Assembly (NCBI GenBank): GCA_023512835.1
Contig: JAKCVP010000010.1
Location: 1-64,000 of the forward strand
DNA: 64,000 nucleotides
Direction: 5' to 3'
Origin: Taxillus chinensis
Taxonomy: Eukaryota; Streptophyta; Magnoliopsida; Santalales; Loranthaceae
The first letter of the stretch is position 1, and every line of letters begins with the position of its first letter. Positions 53,499 through 64,000 of the stretch are shown here, piece by piece. The notes beneath the pieces are model-generated. The model saw only the letters and a list, made by a program, of their open reading frames with translations, was not told where the DNA came from and made no database searches. A program made the position numbers and the translations under genes.

Positions 53499-55204
53499 AC
53501 TGTGCGTTGTCAAGGAGGCGACTAGAAGCACACGCAACTCATCAAGCGTGAAGCATGATCCAGCAGTTGAATACGAGACAGAATGGTGGCGCGAATGTGT
53601 TCGTTTCCCAACTCATCCTCAAAATCGGAGCATCACCTAAAAGATTCGAATCACCTAGGTAGGCTACAAGAGTGCGCATAGACGAGCACAGCGACTCTTT
53701 TCTTTGCTTTTTCGAAACTTGGGAGTCTCTATGAAGAGTGACGAACAAGAAAATTACTAAACCTCAGTCCTTACATCTATAATTGTTCCGGCGGGACAAA
53801 CTAAGCCAAGTAATGAAGCAACAGAGAGCAGATCGCGAGACGAAGCACGGCGGTCTGACAATTTTGAGTCAATCTCTAGCCCTGGTAATTCGTGATACAG
53901 CAGCAGACAGATACCATCAACAAAGAATCTGTTGGAACGACTTGTTCGATTAGTATCCAGTCAAACCGGCCAGCTACTCTGTGTCCGAAAAAGATAGAGT
54001 GAAGCTTCTCACAATCTAGTATCTCAATATCTCAGGTGAATCTGAAGTCAATAGTCGACAAATGTAACCTCATGACACGTAACCCCTACCTCTAGGCCAC
54101 AGATCCAAATTTAATGATGAAGAGTCTGAGCAAGATGCAAAGTGGCCCATCGATGTCTGAGGTCTACATGATTGGATAAAGAGAAGACGAAGAGAATGTT
54201 GGGACCTCCCAACGACATGGTGCATTGATATGTAGGTGGGTAGGTAAACCAAGTAAGTGCACGTCTGGACCGTGTGTGTTTCTACAAGGCAAGCCTCAAG
54301 TGCGCAAGACCGCATATACGTGGATGCAGAATCGACATAATGTCTAGGACTTTTGAAGCCAATCTTAGATTATGACGGCAACCTGCACGAAAACAAAAAT
54401 CAAGTACTGGAAAGGAAACAAAGTGAAGGGAAAAAGAAAAAGAGATTTTTGTATTCAACATTGCGGTTGACGAGCCGAATCAAGCCATCACATCTAAGGT
54501 ACCGAGTACCTCAGGTAGGTCGACAGGTCGTAAGGCAGACGGGCCGTACGTACGGAACCGATAGACACGAATGTTGCACATGTGCCGTGTCTCAGGGATG
54601 ACGCACACATGCCTGACTTTGCTTTTGCCACTTTTGAAAAACAGCGCCTGCTCGTGATATCTGGCCTAAGTGACAGCGGCCTCAGCTGAAGAAGCAAGTA
54701 AGTTTAAAATTGAAGTAAGTGGATGATCAAGTCATGTCAGTTTCAACGTCGAAGATGATAATGAGAGCAAGGATAACTGAAACTCAGCCTCGCACCCTAA
54801 AAGTGTCACAGCCCAGTTGCACGTTTACCAAAATAGGTCCTCCAGCAAAGCTGCATCCTATTCATTCCGAAACTTGTGCCAGGATTGACACGTCGGCACG
54901 GTCGCCTCAGACTTTAATCTTGTTCTTCTTTTCCCATTTCAGTTTTTCCTTTCACTTTTTGAGTTCTATTCTTGTCCCCAAAGCCCGATGTATGATTGAT
55001 AGGTGGCTCGTGAGTAGCGTGGGCATCTGCAATATAAATTCTAGTCCCAGATCGTGTTACCGCGACGCTCTTTGAACTTGATGCCATATCTTCACTTGAC
55101 TCTCTAATATGACGAGTAAGAGCGCAGCGGTCTGACACCTCGCAAATCCCACCAGTCCACCCTTCCATATAAGACGAAACGAGAGGTACAAAGGGATAAA
55201 AAAA
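53499..55204. other. 1.7 kb intergenic, no gene seen
   Basis: No domain-bearing frame was found. TACCTA/TAGGTA motifs occur at 53653-53663 (cacctaggtag) and 54498-54518 (ggtaccgagtacctcaggtag). A TATAAG lies at 55168-55173, 32 bases before the ATG of the next gene. Confidence 0.5.
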
Positions 55205-55750
55205 ATGAAGTTACCTCTGGAGATTGTCCGGGAAACGGGATTGGCGCTGCTGCTCTTCTTACGTACAAGCTTGTCGTTGTATAATGCAGATTTCTACCAA
55301 CCCTTTACGGGATCACCCTGGCGCACGAGACATCTCAACATCACCCTCCACAAAGCATTCGGCAGTTATGCCAACAAGACATCCATTACATTCGACATTA
55401 GCTATCACTCGCACAAAAATCAATACGGGAACTGGACGCTATACGGCAATCTGGTCGACACTCAAAACAAGACGGCGTCATTTACTTTTGGATCGACTGT
55501 GCTCGAGATGCAGCCTACCGCATGGCTACTGGGCACCGAGCTTCACGGGTATTTTACCAAGCTCGCCACGAGCTCAGAGGGCTGGTGGATTGCATTGGAA
55601 TGGCGGGAGAACTTTTACATAGACCATGCGGATCTTCAAGAGCCTGACCAGACTGACATTGAGGTCATGCACCTTTTAAACGGTGGTGGCAGCATTCTCA
55701 GGCGTGGGTTAGATTTTGACTTTATCTACAAAGCTGTAGGAGAGAGTTGA
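55205..55750 (+). CDS. Small secreted glycoprotein, unknown family
   Basis: A single exon of 181 aa. Residues 11-27 are a hydrophobic secretion signal (TGLALLLFLRTSLSLYN), preceded by charged residues, so a membrane anchor is also possible. Four N-glycosylation sequons (NITL, NKTS, NWTL, NKTA) lie in the first half of the mature part. Aromatic, beta-like segments follow (SEGWWIALEWRENFYIDH), and no cysteine is present. I do not recognise a family. The start is preceded by an A-rich leader (gggataaaaaaaATGaag). Confidence 0.6.
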   Translation: MKLPLEIVRETGLALLLFLRTSLSLYNADFYQPFTGSPWRTRHLNITLHKAFGSYANKTSITFDISYHSHKNQYGNWTLYGNLVDTQNKTASFTFGSTVLEMQPTAWLLGTELHGYFTKLATSSEGWWIALEWRENFYIDHADLQEPDQTDIEVMHLLNGGGSILRRGLDFDFIYKAVGES

Positions 55751-56929
55751 AGGAGTTGTGGGCTTGGTAAATATGGTTCAAGGATTACACATGGTTCATT
55801 CCAAGGTGATCGTTTCAGCATACCAGCCAGGGGCTCCCCTTTGCCCAGATACGATGCGGAGAGAATTCGAGCCTCCATATATTGCGCTGCGAAAGTGTTG
55901 ATGAGGGTCAACGATTGCTCGCTCGAGGCCTAGGAAAGCTGACGTTACTGGAGAGACTAAGCTCTGGAAGAGAGTTTGGGCTCAGTATTCTATGGCTAGC
56001 ACTTGCGGCGCATGCTGTCGTGCGTCTTCAGCCTGTTGATACTATGAATGTTTGATCCAGATGTTGTCGAGTCCTGGCCAACGCTTTCCACTGCAGACGA
56101 CTAGAATCATGCTCAGCTCTTTGCAGGATCCTTCAGGCCCTCGACGAGAATCACAGCAATTCCGAAGCAAGGCCATGGAGAAATACATTTATCAACGCCA
56201 GGACCTCCGCCATTAACGCAGGAACAATTTACACAAGGTACCTACTTAACCCCACACTGTATCGTACAACTAGGTACAAAGAGCGGTCGCGACTACCAAA
56301 CTATCATCTTGGTACCCTGCCTAGCTGCCTGATTTGTAGGGAAGGTTGTGGACAACGTTTCTGGGCCGAAGCAAAAATGATGGTGAGAAGCCCAATCGCG
56401 TCAGACTCGGTGCCAATAGTAGGCGAGTCGAGAGATGGAGGTACCAAACCGTACTGTACCTCCTGCTGGCGAAGTATCAGCGTTCCAGCTGCAGTGAGGA
56501 GGCGTGACAGATGGAGTCTTGTGGCTTCGGCAAGACTTTACGGCAAACGGACGTGAAGCCCTCCCGCCGGTCAGTACTCTGAGCGTGCCTGGTCCATCCA
56601 TTCAAGATGCCATATTCGCGGGTAGAGCTCCTCTTGTGAAGACAGAGCATACTCGCATGAGGAGGCAAGGACAAACCTGCCGCACGCACCTGCCTAGGTA
56701 CCTACCTGTGGCCGGGCGGAGTGAAGCCGCACCTTAGCTCAGCAAGGCACGACTTGACTCGTCGCCATTGCCTACCAACCAACCACGCCAACACACCTAC
56801 CTACATACCTACTGGTACCTGAGGTAAAGCAGGGAGAATGCATACCTACCTACCTTGGCATTTACTCGGGTCGCAAAAGCCACCCTCCAGAGCGCCCCGT
56901 CAACCCAACAAGAGTATAGAAAGACCAGC
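55751..56929. other. 1.2 kb upstream region of the phenol monooxygenase-like gene
   Basis: No gene is seen. The monooxygenase frame is open back to 56855 but without an ATG before 56930. TACCTA/TAGGTA motifs are dense here: 56239-56246, 56696-56708 and, closest to the gene, 56791-56855. Confidence 0.5.
56791..56855. repeat. Cluster of CCTACC/TACCTA units
   Basis: Within 65 bases there are three groups: acctacctacatacctac, ggtacctgaggta, and catacctacctacctt. It sits 75-140 bases before the ATG of the phenol monooxygenase-like gene, so it may be transcribed leader or promoter sequence. Confidence 0.7.
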
Positions 56930-59065
56930 ATGCCGACTCTTACACAACAATCCTTCTCCAGCCGAGACGCGCGAGTGAACCCATCCCTGGCGTTGCCTCT
57001 GCCCGGCCTCGCACCACCAGCCCCATATCATCCCGCCGGCGTAACTGCTGTACAGGCAGCAGCCGGGACGTGCCTCTCAGCCGTAGACGACGTCCCACCT
57101 CATGAAACACATGATGTCGTTGTCGTTGGCGCAGGTCCATCTGGCTTGTTTTTGACGCTTCTGCTACAGCGCTACCTGCGAACTCCTGATGTCCATGTAC
57201 CATTCACTGCACACCAGCCCAACCCATCCATACTGACGCTTGATGCAAAGCCACACACCCTTTTGACAGGACAAGCCGATGGTCTCCAGCCGCGCACTCT
57301 CGAGGTCCTGGCATCGCTCGACTTGCACCATGAGATCCTCGACTCTGGTTGCCAGATGTGGGAAGTGGCGTTTTGGAATCCTGCACCGGACGGCACAGGC
57401 ATTGAGCGCACTGCCTATGCCCCCGATGTCGACGTTGCTGCGCGCTACCCACATGAGATCACCATACATCAAGGCCGTATCGAACGCATCCTTGTTCAAG
57501 ACATCTCGCTGTATAGTACTGAGCAGGATCCCATCCGTTTTGCTACCCGCCTAACAGACGTACGTCTCGACGAGAGCAATGCCGAATATCCCATTCTTGC
57601 TACCATCCAAACCGGCGCCCAAGACAGCAAGATTGTGCGAGCAAAATACCTCATTGGCGCTGATGGTGCTCATTCCACGGTCCGAAAGGCCATGGGTCTG
57701 GAACTGAAGGGTGAGAATCGAGACCACATTTGGGGCGTCGTCGATCTTGTAGTCGAAACAAACTTCCCAGACATAAGACGTCGGACAGCCATACACAGTG
57801 ACGCCGGCTCAGTCATGGTCATACCTAGGGAGCGCATCTCGAACGGCGAATATCTTACGCGTCTATATGTGCAACTGGATGAGCATGAGCAAGTGCAGGC
57901 ACATGTCGGAAAACATCAAGGTATTCCATCCGACGGGATTGCAGAGCAAAGACGTCTTGCAAAAGAGAAGCGCGAGATTATCACGCTCGACATCATCCTG
58001 TCGAAAGTTCAAAGAGTATTCAGCCCATACAAGGTTGCTCTCAAAGAGGGCCAGGAGGTGGATTGGTGGGCGGCTTACCAGATAGGCCAACGTATGGCAG
58101 ACTCATTCGATACAAAGGATTCCAGAGGAATGCCGCGACTCTTCATTGTTGGCGATGCATGTCACACGCATTCTCCAAAGGCTGGACAAGGCATGAACGT
58201 TTCCATGATGGACTCTTACAACCTTGCATGGAAATTGGCCTACAATCTCAGGTATTTGGTCGACCACGAACAGGGCGCCAGATTGCTTGAGACTTATGGC
58301 GCAGAGCGCTACTTGATCGCAGAGGAGCTGATCAGGTTTGACACGGTCTTCTCCAGCATGTTCTCCGGGAAGATTGCCCCTGATCAAGCCCTCTCTAGCC
58401 TGACACATGAGCAATTTCTGGATGTGTTTTCGAAAGGTAATGGCTTCACCAGTGGCTGTGGCATACAATACCCTTTCGGTTATTTGATCGAACCGATACA
58501 GCCGCGATCGCGAGCCAACTTCGTCGATGCACCCACTGATTCAGCACTTCTGAGAGGATTAGTCTGGCCTGGTCGACGGCTCGCGAACGCGAAGATGCTC
58601 AGACATGCTGATGGCAATCCCCGGAACCTGCAGGATGATTTCAAGTCGACAGGTCGCTTCAGGATTCTGATCTTTGCCGCTCCAGACATCGCTGATCCCC
58701 AGGGACCTACAGCCGCCGCTTTGAAAGCAGCGGTCAGCGTCATCGATCAGTATCCCAAGTCACTAATCGAACTGGTCCTGCTGCATCAGGACCCAAATCT
58801 GACTGGTATCTCCTGGTCGCTTCTTCCTCGCGAAATAAAGACTTCATGTGAAATGCGGTTTCATTGCGGAAATGCAAGCACATCGCCTGTCGGCAAGAGT
58901 AGGTCTTGGGTATCTGATGACGTGTATGCTTTGTCCGGGATTAACAAGGCTCTGGGTGGGTTTGCGGTGGTTCGACCTGACGGCTACGTTGCGCTGGCTG
59001 CCGGGTTGGATTCCATGCAAGAGACAGCAGACTTTTTCGCACGATTGCTCTGCACGATGCGGTGA
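56930..59065 (+). CDS. Phenol 2-monooxygenase-type FAD flavoprotein
   Basis: A single exon of 711 aa from ATG 56930 (MPTLTQQSF). After about 60 variable residues comes the FAD fold VVVVGAGPSGLFLTLLLQR (GAGPSG at 67-72). ADGLQPRTLEVLASLDL follows, with the conserved QPRTLE. Next are the DG motif YLIGADGAHSTVRKAMG and the GD motif RLFIVGDACHTHSPKAGQGMN. The last about 180 residues form the thioredoxin-like C-terminal domain of the phenol hydroxylase subgroup (FRILIFAAPDIADPQ to VVRPDGYVALAAGL). Such enzymes use NADPH and oxygen to hydroxylate phenols ortho to the hydroxyl, feeding catechol breakdown or, in clusters, modifying secondary metabolites. No catechol dioxygenase is seen nearby. Confidence 0.92.
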   Translation: MPTLTQQSFSSRDARVNPSLALPLPGLAPPAPYHPAGVTAVQAAAGTCLSAVDDVPPHETHDVVVVGAGPSGLFLTLLLQRYLRTPDVHVPFTAHQPNPSILTLDAKPHTLLTGQADGLQPRTLEVLASLDLHHEILDSGCQMWEVAFWNPAPDGTGIERTAYAPDVDVAARYPHEITIHQGRIERILVQDISLYSTEQDPIRFATRLTDVRLDESNAEYPILATIQTGAQDSKIVRAKYLIGADGAHSTVRKAMGLELKGENRDHIWGVVDLVVETNFPDIRRRTAIHSDAGSVMVIPRERISNGEYLTRLYVQLDEHEQVQAHVGKHQGIPSDGIAEQRRLAKEKREIITLDIILSKVQRVFSPYKVALKEGQEVDWWAAYQIGQRMADSFDTKDSRGMPRLFIVGDACHTHSPKAGQGMNVSMMDSYNLAWKLAYNLRYLVDHEQGARLLETYGAERYLIAEELIRFDTVFSSMFSGKIAPDQALSSLTHEQFLDVFSKGNGFTSGCGIQYPFGYLIEPIQPRSRANFVDAPTDSALLRGLVWPGRRLANAKMLRHADGNPRNLQDDFKSTGRFRILIFAAPDIADPQGPTAAALKAAVSVIDQYPKSLIELVLLHQDPNLTGISWSLLPREIKTSCEMRFHCGNASTSPVGKSRSWVSDDVYALSGINKALGGFAVVRPDGYVALAAGLDSMQETADFFARLLCTMR

Positions 59066-62000
59066 CCCACGACGGAGCGTCTGGGAGCCACCGCCTTGAT
59101 ATGGTCAACCTGGTCGATTGCGCAACGTCCATGCCAATTCGAGGGGAAGTATTTCCCGTGAGCTTGAGCCGGCCCGTCTGACAAGGTCCGCCTCCGGACT
59201 GGAGAGACGAATAGGTGCAAGAGACAGACGTTGTTGTACCCGCGCCTCGGCCCAGCTGTAAGCTCGACGAGACATTGGCTTTGTTCTTCTGAGTCGCAGC
59301 AGCGCCACGTACAAAACTCTGGACATGAGAGTGATGACCATTGACCCCTTCTCCACAGTCGGCCATGATAGCGATGCCCAAAGGAGATCGAGACGATCGT
59401 TTGCGTTTTCCTCTTTGTACCACACACTGTGCTCGTGATCCGTCTTGAATGCGCCAGCCTGAATGGATGGAGATGATGTATCTGCTCGAGGTCTCAAAGC
59501 AAACTGTTCAAGACGTTCAGCGATGCTCGCATGTGCGCCTGCAGTGCCCCTACCCATAAAGACCAGGGGTGCCCCGATATTACTTTATGGGCGCTTGCAA
59601 AGATTGTGGATAGTAGTGAACAGTTTCTCCCAAGGTTGGCTGGCGACTCAGTCTAGTGGAGCTATGTCCGAAGGCTTTCAAGGCTGTCAACCGGTAATGG
59701 TCTATCGGGTGCGGCGGGTGACTCTATTACCTGACGAGCGTCTAGTTCGAGGCCATGGCGGCGACTCTGTACAGTCCTAATTATATGTATGAGAAAGAGA
59801 AGTGGCCTCTCCCTCCGATGTTCGAATAAAGTGAATGCTAGGCGAAAAGGCCTAGATGGGCACTTTTTGCGAGAATTGAATGATGTCTTTTGCAAATGAC
59901 TTGCAGCTAATAATAGAAGTCATTGCGTACTGACCTTTAACAGAGCCATTCGATTATTCAACATAAGCTGAACAAGGACTGTCGTGGCCGGTATGCTGCA
60001 GCATGACCATGGGGCGACAGCGGTGTGTGACCGGTCTGCTCGATGCTCATCGACCTTGATGGCATGGCAGCTGCGGCTTGGAGGAAGTCGCAGACCTTAT
60101 CGAGTCAGTGTCCAGATCGATGTTGGGGCCAGTCCAGGGGTGTGCTGTTTGTACAAAGAGTATCCGCCAATGCACGATAGCCAGATACGTCACAAATGCT
60201 TGTCATTTCCGCGTCCGGCTTAAGCTCAATGTGCTTGGTGAATTGCATCAGAGTCGTACGAGAAATCCGGCTCCCGAGTCATTGGGGCACTGCGAATGAC
60301 TCGGGCCACTCAGAAGTTACGCCTTTGCGAGAGCAACACAGGCCAGTTCCCGCAGAAGACGATGCCTGACCATTTGACGGCTAGCAGTCGGTATGAGAGG
60401 TGCCTGCTCCTTAGCTGCGTTGTAGTGCTGTCGTCTGGTCGTCGTTGTAGCGGACGGCGCTGACGAAGAGTGGGGTCAGCGCGTTGACATCATGAGACAA
60501 GGCGCTGTTGCAGGTGCTGGAAACGTGCGTCTGGCGTAAAGACAGCGTGATCGTATCGAACTTCTGCTGCAGGACAGCAGCGAGAAGCACATGTTAGTGC
60601 GGTTGAGAAGATGATGGTCATACTAAGGTTAGGTATACTTGCGGTCGACCGCGTAGGTGGGAAGTAACCTTGTCTCCGGACGAAGTTGCCGCTTCCCCGA
60701 GCGTGGCCAGGCACCGGCATCAAGAGAACATGATTCGGCAGAGAGAGAGACGGAGGTCGCAGCGGCACGGCACGGGCTTGCATAAGCATCGGACGGACTC
60801 TGACCAAAGTTTGCAAAATGCTCTGGTACCGCGGAATAATTCAGGCATGCACGCGATCAAGTCTCCATCCGTGGGTTCGTGGCCGTTTCTCGCAAATCGG
60901 ACCCTGCCGAGCTCATCGTGCAGCATCTGACACAAGCCGGCGTCAGCGCGGACTCTGTATCATTGAGCACAGAAAAGCCTGGCTAACCTGTCGCGCTGGA
61001 GGAACGGATTGGGACAGGTTCAGGTTGGGAGGGCGCCGGCTTGGGCATGGTTTGGACAGCTTCTGTGGGCGCATCAAGAAATGCAAAGTCATCCCAAGCA
61101 TCCAGAAAGCAGAGAGCGGCCTAGTCAGAGATGTTGCGGATGCGCACAAACAAGTCGCACGTTACAGAAGGCAATGTTTCGTCTGTGCATGAGTGGCGGC
61201 GCAGAGATTTCTCAGCTCTTCTCGAGGAATGATGACGATGACGATGAAGGGCGTGTACAGGAGGGTCGGCTGTGCAGAGAATGCACTTTCTGGGGCAAAG
61301 GGCACAGGGCACAGTGGCGCCTGGTGATGGGACTGACTGGGCGGTTGCAGATTTGAGGACGGTGCTGCAAGGCGCTTGGACCAGCTGTCCTCTAGCGAGC
61401 TCTAGCTGGGGTACTAGGGATCCAGTCACCTACTAGGGCGGCGATGGCGGCGATGCAAGAGGGAGTGGCAGAGGGGAGCTTGTCTGCGCTGAAAGTGAGG
61501 TTGGCGAGGAAGAGGAGAGGCAGGAGAGATGCGTGGAGTTTTGAAGTGTGATGTTGGAGGGAGTGAAGTGGTCGGGGAAGCGGAAGGAGCAGGCGGCTCT
61601 TGCAACAGCCGTGCGGCCGCCACGAGGCTGGCACAGATTGGGACCAACGGGCCTTCGCGATTTGGTCAACGGTCGAGCGAGTGTCTGTCAGATGTCTGTC
61701 TGTGCTGCAGCAGTGTGTGGTCTTGTGCTGTCGTGTGCCAGCGCTGCTTGACGCCAGGGTCCAGCTGTGCTGCAAGGCTTCTGCGGGCGCCGGCGGAGCG
61801 CGGCCAGATTGGGGGAGGGGGTGGGGCACTGGGGCAGGGCAGGGCGAGTGGGAGGGCAGGGCGTGAGCGTGACGACGGAGCCAGGCTCGAGTCAAGAGAT
61901 GGTGGCTGGCAGCGAGACCGCGCGCCAGGCTGAATCTTGCTCACAAGACGTGGCCAGAGCTCAAGAATGACCTTCCACTGCCTTCCCAAGCGAGCCAGCG

Positions 62001-62657
62001 CGAGATGGGGCAGATGCTCGGGCGCTGCTAGCCTGCGCGCCGCTCGAAACGTCAACCGCGGTAACAAATATCGCTCATTGCCTGTCGAACCTTGTGCCCT
62101 TCCTGCGCCAGAGCACACAACGACCACGCGAGACTCTTGCACAAAGCATCACGCATCCTGTCTGAGGGATGCAGCACTCGCATTAGTACAGTGTATACAG
62201 CTTCTCTCCCATCAATGCCACACCTGGCCTCTTCGCCCTCTCCCTCCCTCCCTCTTCTTCTCTCGTCGTGTGTCTTTGTATCGTATCATTCGTAAAAAGA
62301 GTCGCCTCTCAGGCTAGAGTGTCCTCTCCGCTCTTCGTCTCCGCTCCAATACGCCATGCAACAACAGATGTAGCATTAAAACTTTTGATTCTTCCAAGAA
62401 GGGATCGCTTTGAAAACTTCAAATCAATGAGATGCGATGTGGCCAATGACCGACGTGGTCGGCTGCTGTTGCCAAGAGGCTGTTGCGCAATCTAGGAAAG
62501 AGAGCAGCCCAGGTAGCTGTAGGTCAGGCCGCTTTCGCCAGCATCCCTAGAGCAAACCCTCAGCAACAAGCAGATGCAGCGCCTTTAACAGTGTCCGCAT
62601 TCGGCTAGGCCGCGTGGACGCTGCCAGCGGTCAACTCCCAACCTCCTGGGTCGTCGA
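59066..62657. other. 3.6 kb without a recognised gene
   Basis: A minus-strand frame 59557-59105 (150 codons, MGRGTAGAHASIAERLEQFA...) has coding-like composition (WYKEENANDRLDLLWASL) but no family I can assign, and it lies tail-to-tail with the monooxygenase. The 61.4-62.1 kb part is GC-rich, with long open frames on both strands that look like composition artefacts. The last kilobase shows CT-rich runs (ctctccctccctccctcttct, 62238-62258). Confidence 0.45.
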
Positions 62658-64000
62658 CTATTCGTACTTTGGCAGCGGAATCATTCGGATATTGTCACCA
62701 ATATCTGCATTAGCTCGTGAGCCCCAGGCCGTCTGTGAAGCAGTCTGTTAGTTTTGTCTCTCCGTCAATTCGCCGTGGAAGAGCCGTGCATGGACTGACC
62801 CAGCCAGCACTTACCTCATGAAGCGTCAGCATTGCCCAGAACTTTGCAAACGAGTGCACATATCCAAATATCCAGGAAATGGGCAGTAACAGTGTGTCCT
62901 CTGGGTAGCGAATAAAGTGGCCTAGAAGCTTGATAGTCTTGGAGAAGAGGATCCAACCGACAAACGCTCCCACAGCTAGCCACTGATCCCGAGCGGTCCA
63001 ATCCTCTGTCGCCCGGTAGAGGAGATACGTCATCACAGGGTCCCACACAAGTGCCCATGCGGTGATGGTCGTGAGGTGTACTGCATAGGTCGACCAGGGC
63101 TGTTGACTGATTGGGACGCTTGTTAGCAATCACTCTTCGACGACGACAAGACCTGGAAGTGTGCTTACGTCCAAATGGTTCGCTCGAGGAACATGCTTTT
63201 CCAGTTCGACCTCCAATTGCTCCGAGACCATCGAAGACATTGGTACCAGAACTTGAAATTGTCCTCGAGCGTGGTTCGCAGCTCGGCCTGCTTGTGATAC
63301 TGAATATACGTCTTCCAGTTGTTGTTCACAAGCCAGCGGGTCATGAAGTTGTCGTCGTCGGCATTCAGCAAGTAGGACCTCCATGTCTCATGCGTGAATC
63401 CATGCAAGAATTCTTCATCTTGCAGGATTTCGGTCCGGTAGGCTACTGTTCGTCCAGACATGCATGGAACGCCACCATCCATGTGCGTACAGGCAGCGAT
63501 GTCGAAATTGCGGCGTTCCAGATATATGGCACCCAGGAAATTGTAGATTCTTTGCGTGAATGAGGGTCCTTGTGCTCGATGTAGCCGTTGAGAAGTTCCG
63601 ACGCCACCAATGCCCGAATCCTCAAAGGGGGCCAAAACCCACGGCAATATGGTTGATGGCCAAGTCACATCGTCATCCGCTAGGATCGTGATTGGCGTCT
63701 GCACCTGAGGAATAGCCTCGCAGAGTTGAAGGCGCTTGTTTGCATGCTCTACATGCAGGACCCTGACTCGTGGCGATTTGAGAAACTCAACGAAACCCAG
63801 TGCTCTGGGAAGGGCACTGGTCACGGTTGAGATGAGTATCTCAGCAGGCTCTGTCTGCAAGATGGAGCGGATCGTGTCTCTTAGCTCATCGGTGCTGTCT
63901 TCATCGAAAAGGGTTGGTATTATGACTGTGATGTCGCCCGAGTCATAAGTGGGCTTTTCTGGAATAGGTATCGGCCTGAATGTCCAAAACGCCAGCAAGT
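62658..64000 (-). CDS. Glycosyltransferase family 2 (Cps1-type polysaccharide synthase), 5' end beyond window
   Basis: Partial gene; three exons are seen: from beyond 64000 to 63169, 63106-62815, and 62732-62658, with GTAAGC/GTAAGT donors and CTAAC branch sites. The visible 400 or so residues start LAFWTFRPIPIPEKPTYDSGD and enter the GT2 domain: ITVIIPTLFDED, the nucleotide-sugar aspartates ILADDDVTWP, ADDDNFMTRW (acceptor-side Asp), and the processive-synthase signature QCLRW in FWYQCLRWSRSNWR. Four or so membrane helices follow (ITAWALVWDPVMTYLL, WLAVGAFVGWILFS, LPISWIFGYVHSFAKF). The C-terminus is TAWGSRANADIGDNIRM...KYE. The family builds beta-linked extracellular polysaccharide at the plasma membrane. 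The N-terminal membrane segment lies outside the window. Confidence 0.9.

Noticed and set aside
61392..62142. Long open frames on both strands rich in Pro, Ala, Arg and Ser
   Set aside because: GC-rich low-complexity sequence keeps several frames open at once; there is no start context, splice signal or domain.

Overview
The window reads as chromosomal DNA of a filamentous ascomycete (Pezizomycotina; Dothideomycetes is a guess from gene content only). Genes are single transcription units on both strands. They carry short introns of about 45-130 nt with GT..AG ends, and many have CTRAC-type branch sites. The set includes eukaryotic housekeeping genes (ORC5, TFIIB, ATP synthase subunit h, the Brix protein SSF1/2, riboflavin synthase). 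No transposon, rRNA, tRNA or CRISPR array was recognised. Exon borders below were placed by eye from reading frame, splice signals and expected protein continuity.

Left part (0.2-11.6 kb): a flavocytochrome b2-like dehydrogenase, a zinc alcohol dehydrogenase and an unrecognised basic protein are followed by a decayed block. A cytochrome P450 relic (minus strand, 5.3-6.9 kb) faces away from a relic of a BcABA3-type sesquiterpene synthase (plus strand, 7.5-8.8 kb), the enzyme that starts fungal abscisic acid biosynthesis. Both keep family motifs but carry several in-frame stops and frame changes. I read this as a dead abscisic-acid (or related sesquiterpenoid) gene cluster. The next 2.8 kb hold only short protein-like fragments.

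Middle (11.6-40.8 kb): a six-exon CocE/NonD-type hydrolase, an O6-methylguanine-DNA methyltransferase convergent with ORC5, a gene-poor 3.8 kb stretch, a strongly codon-biased aldo-keto reductase, another gene-poor 4 kb stretch, TFIIB divergent from ATP synthase subunit h, a large DUF1765 protein, two small secreted proteins (one BYS1-like), and a mitochondrial class III CoA-transferase divergent from riboflavin synthase.

Right part (42.5-64 kb): an acidic nuclear-type protein convergent with SSF1/2, a 14-TM MFS exporter, a cysteine-synthase-like PLP protein fused to rhodanese, a GNAT acetyltransferase, a quinone-oxidoreductase-like MDR enzyme followed by a flavin monooxygenase with a damaged 5' end, a small glycosylated secreted protein, a phenol-2-monooxygenase-type flavoprotein, a 3.6 kb stretch without a recognised gene, and a glycosyltransferase family 2 (Cps1-like) gene cut by the right edge. 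Several spacers carry a recurring TACCTA/TAGGTA motif.
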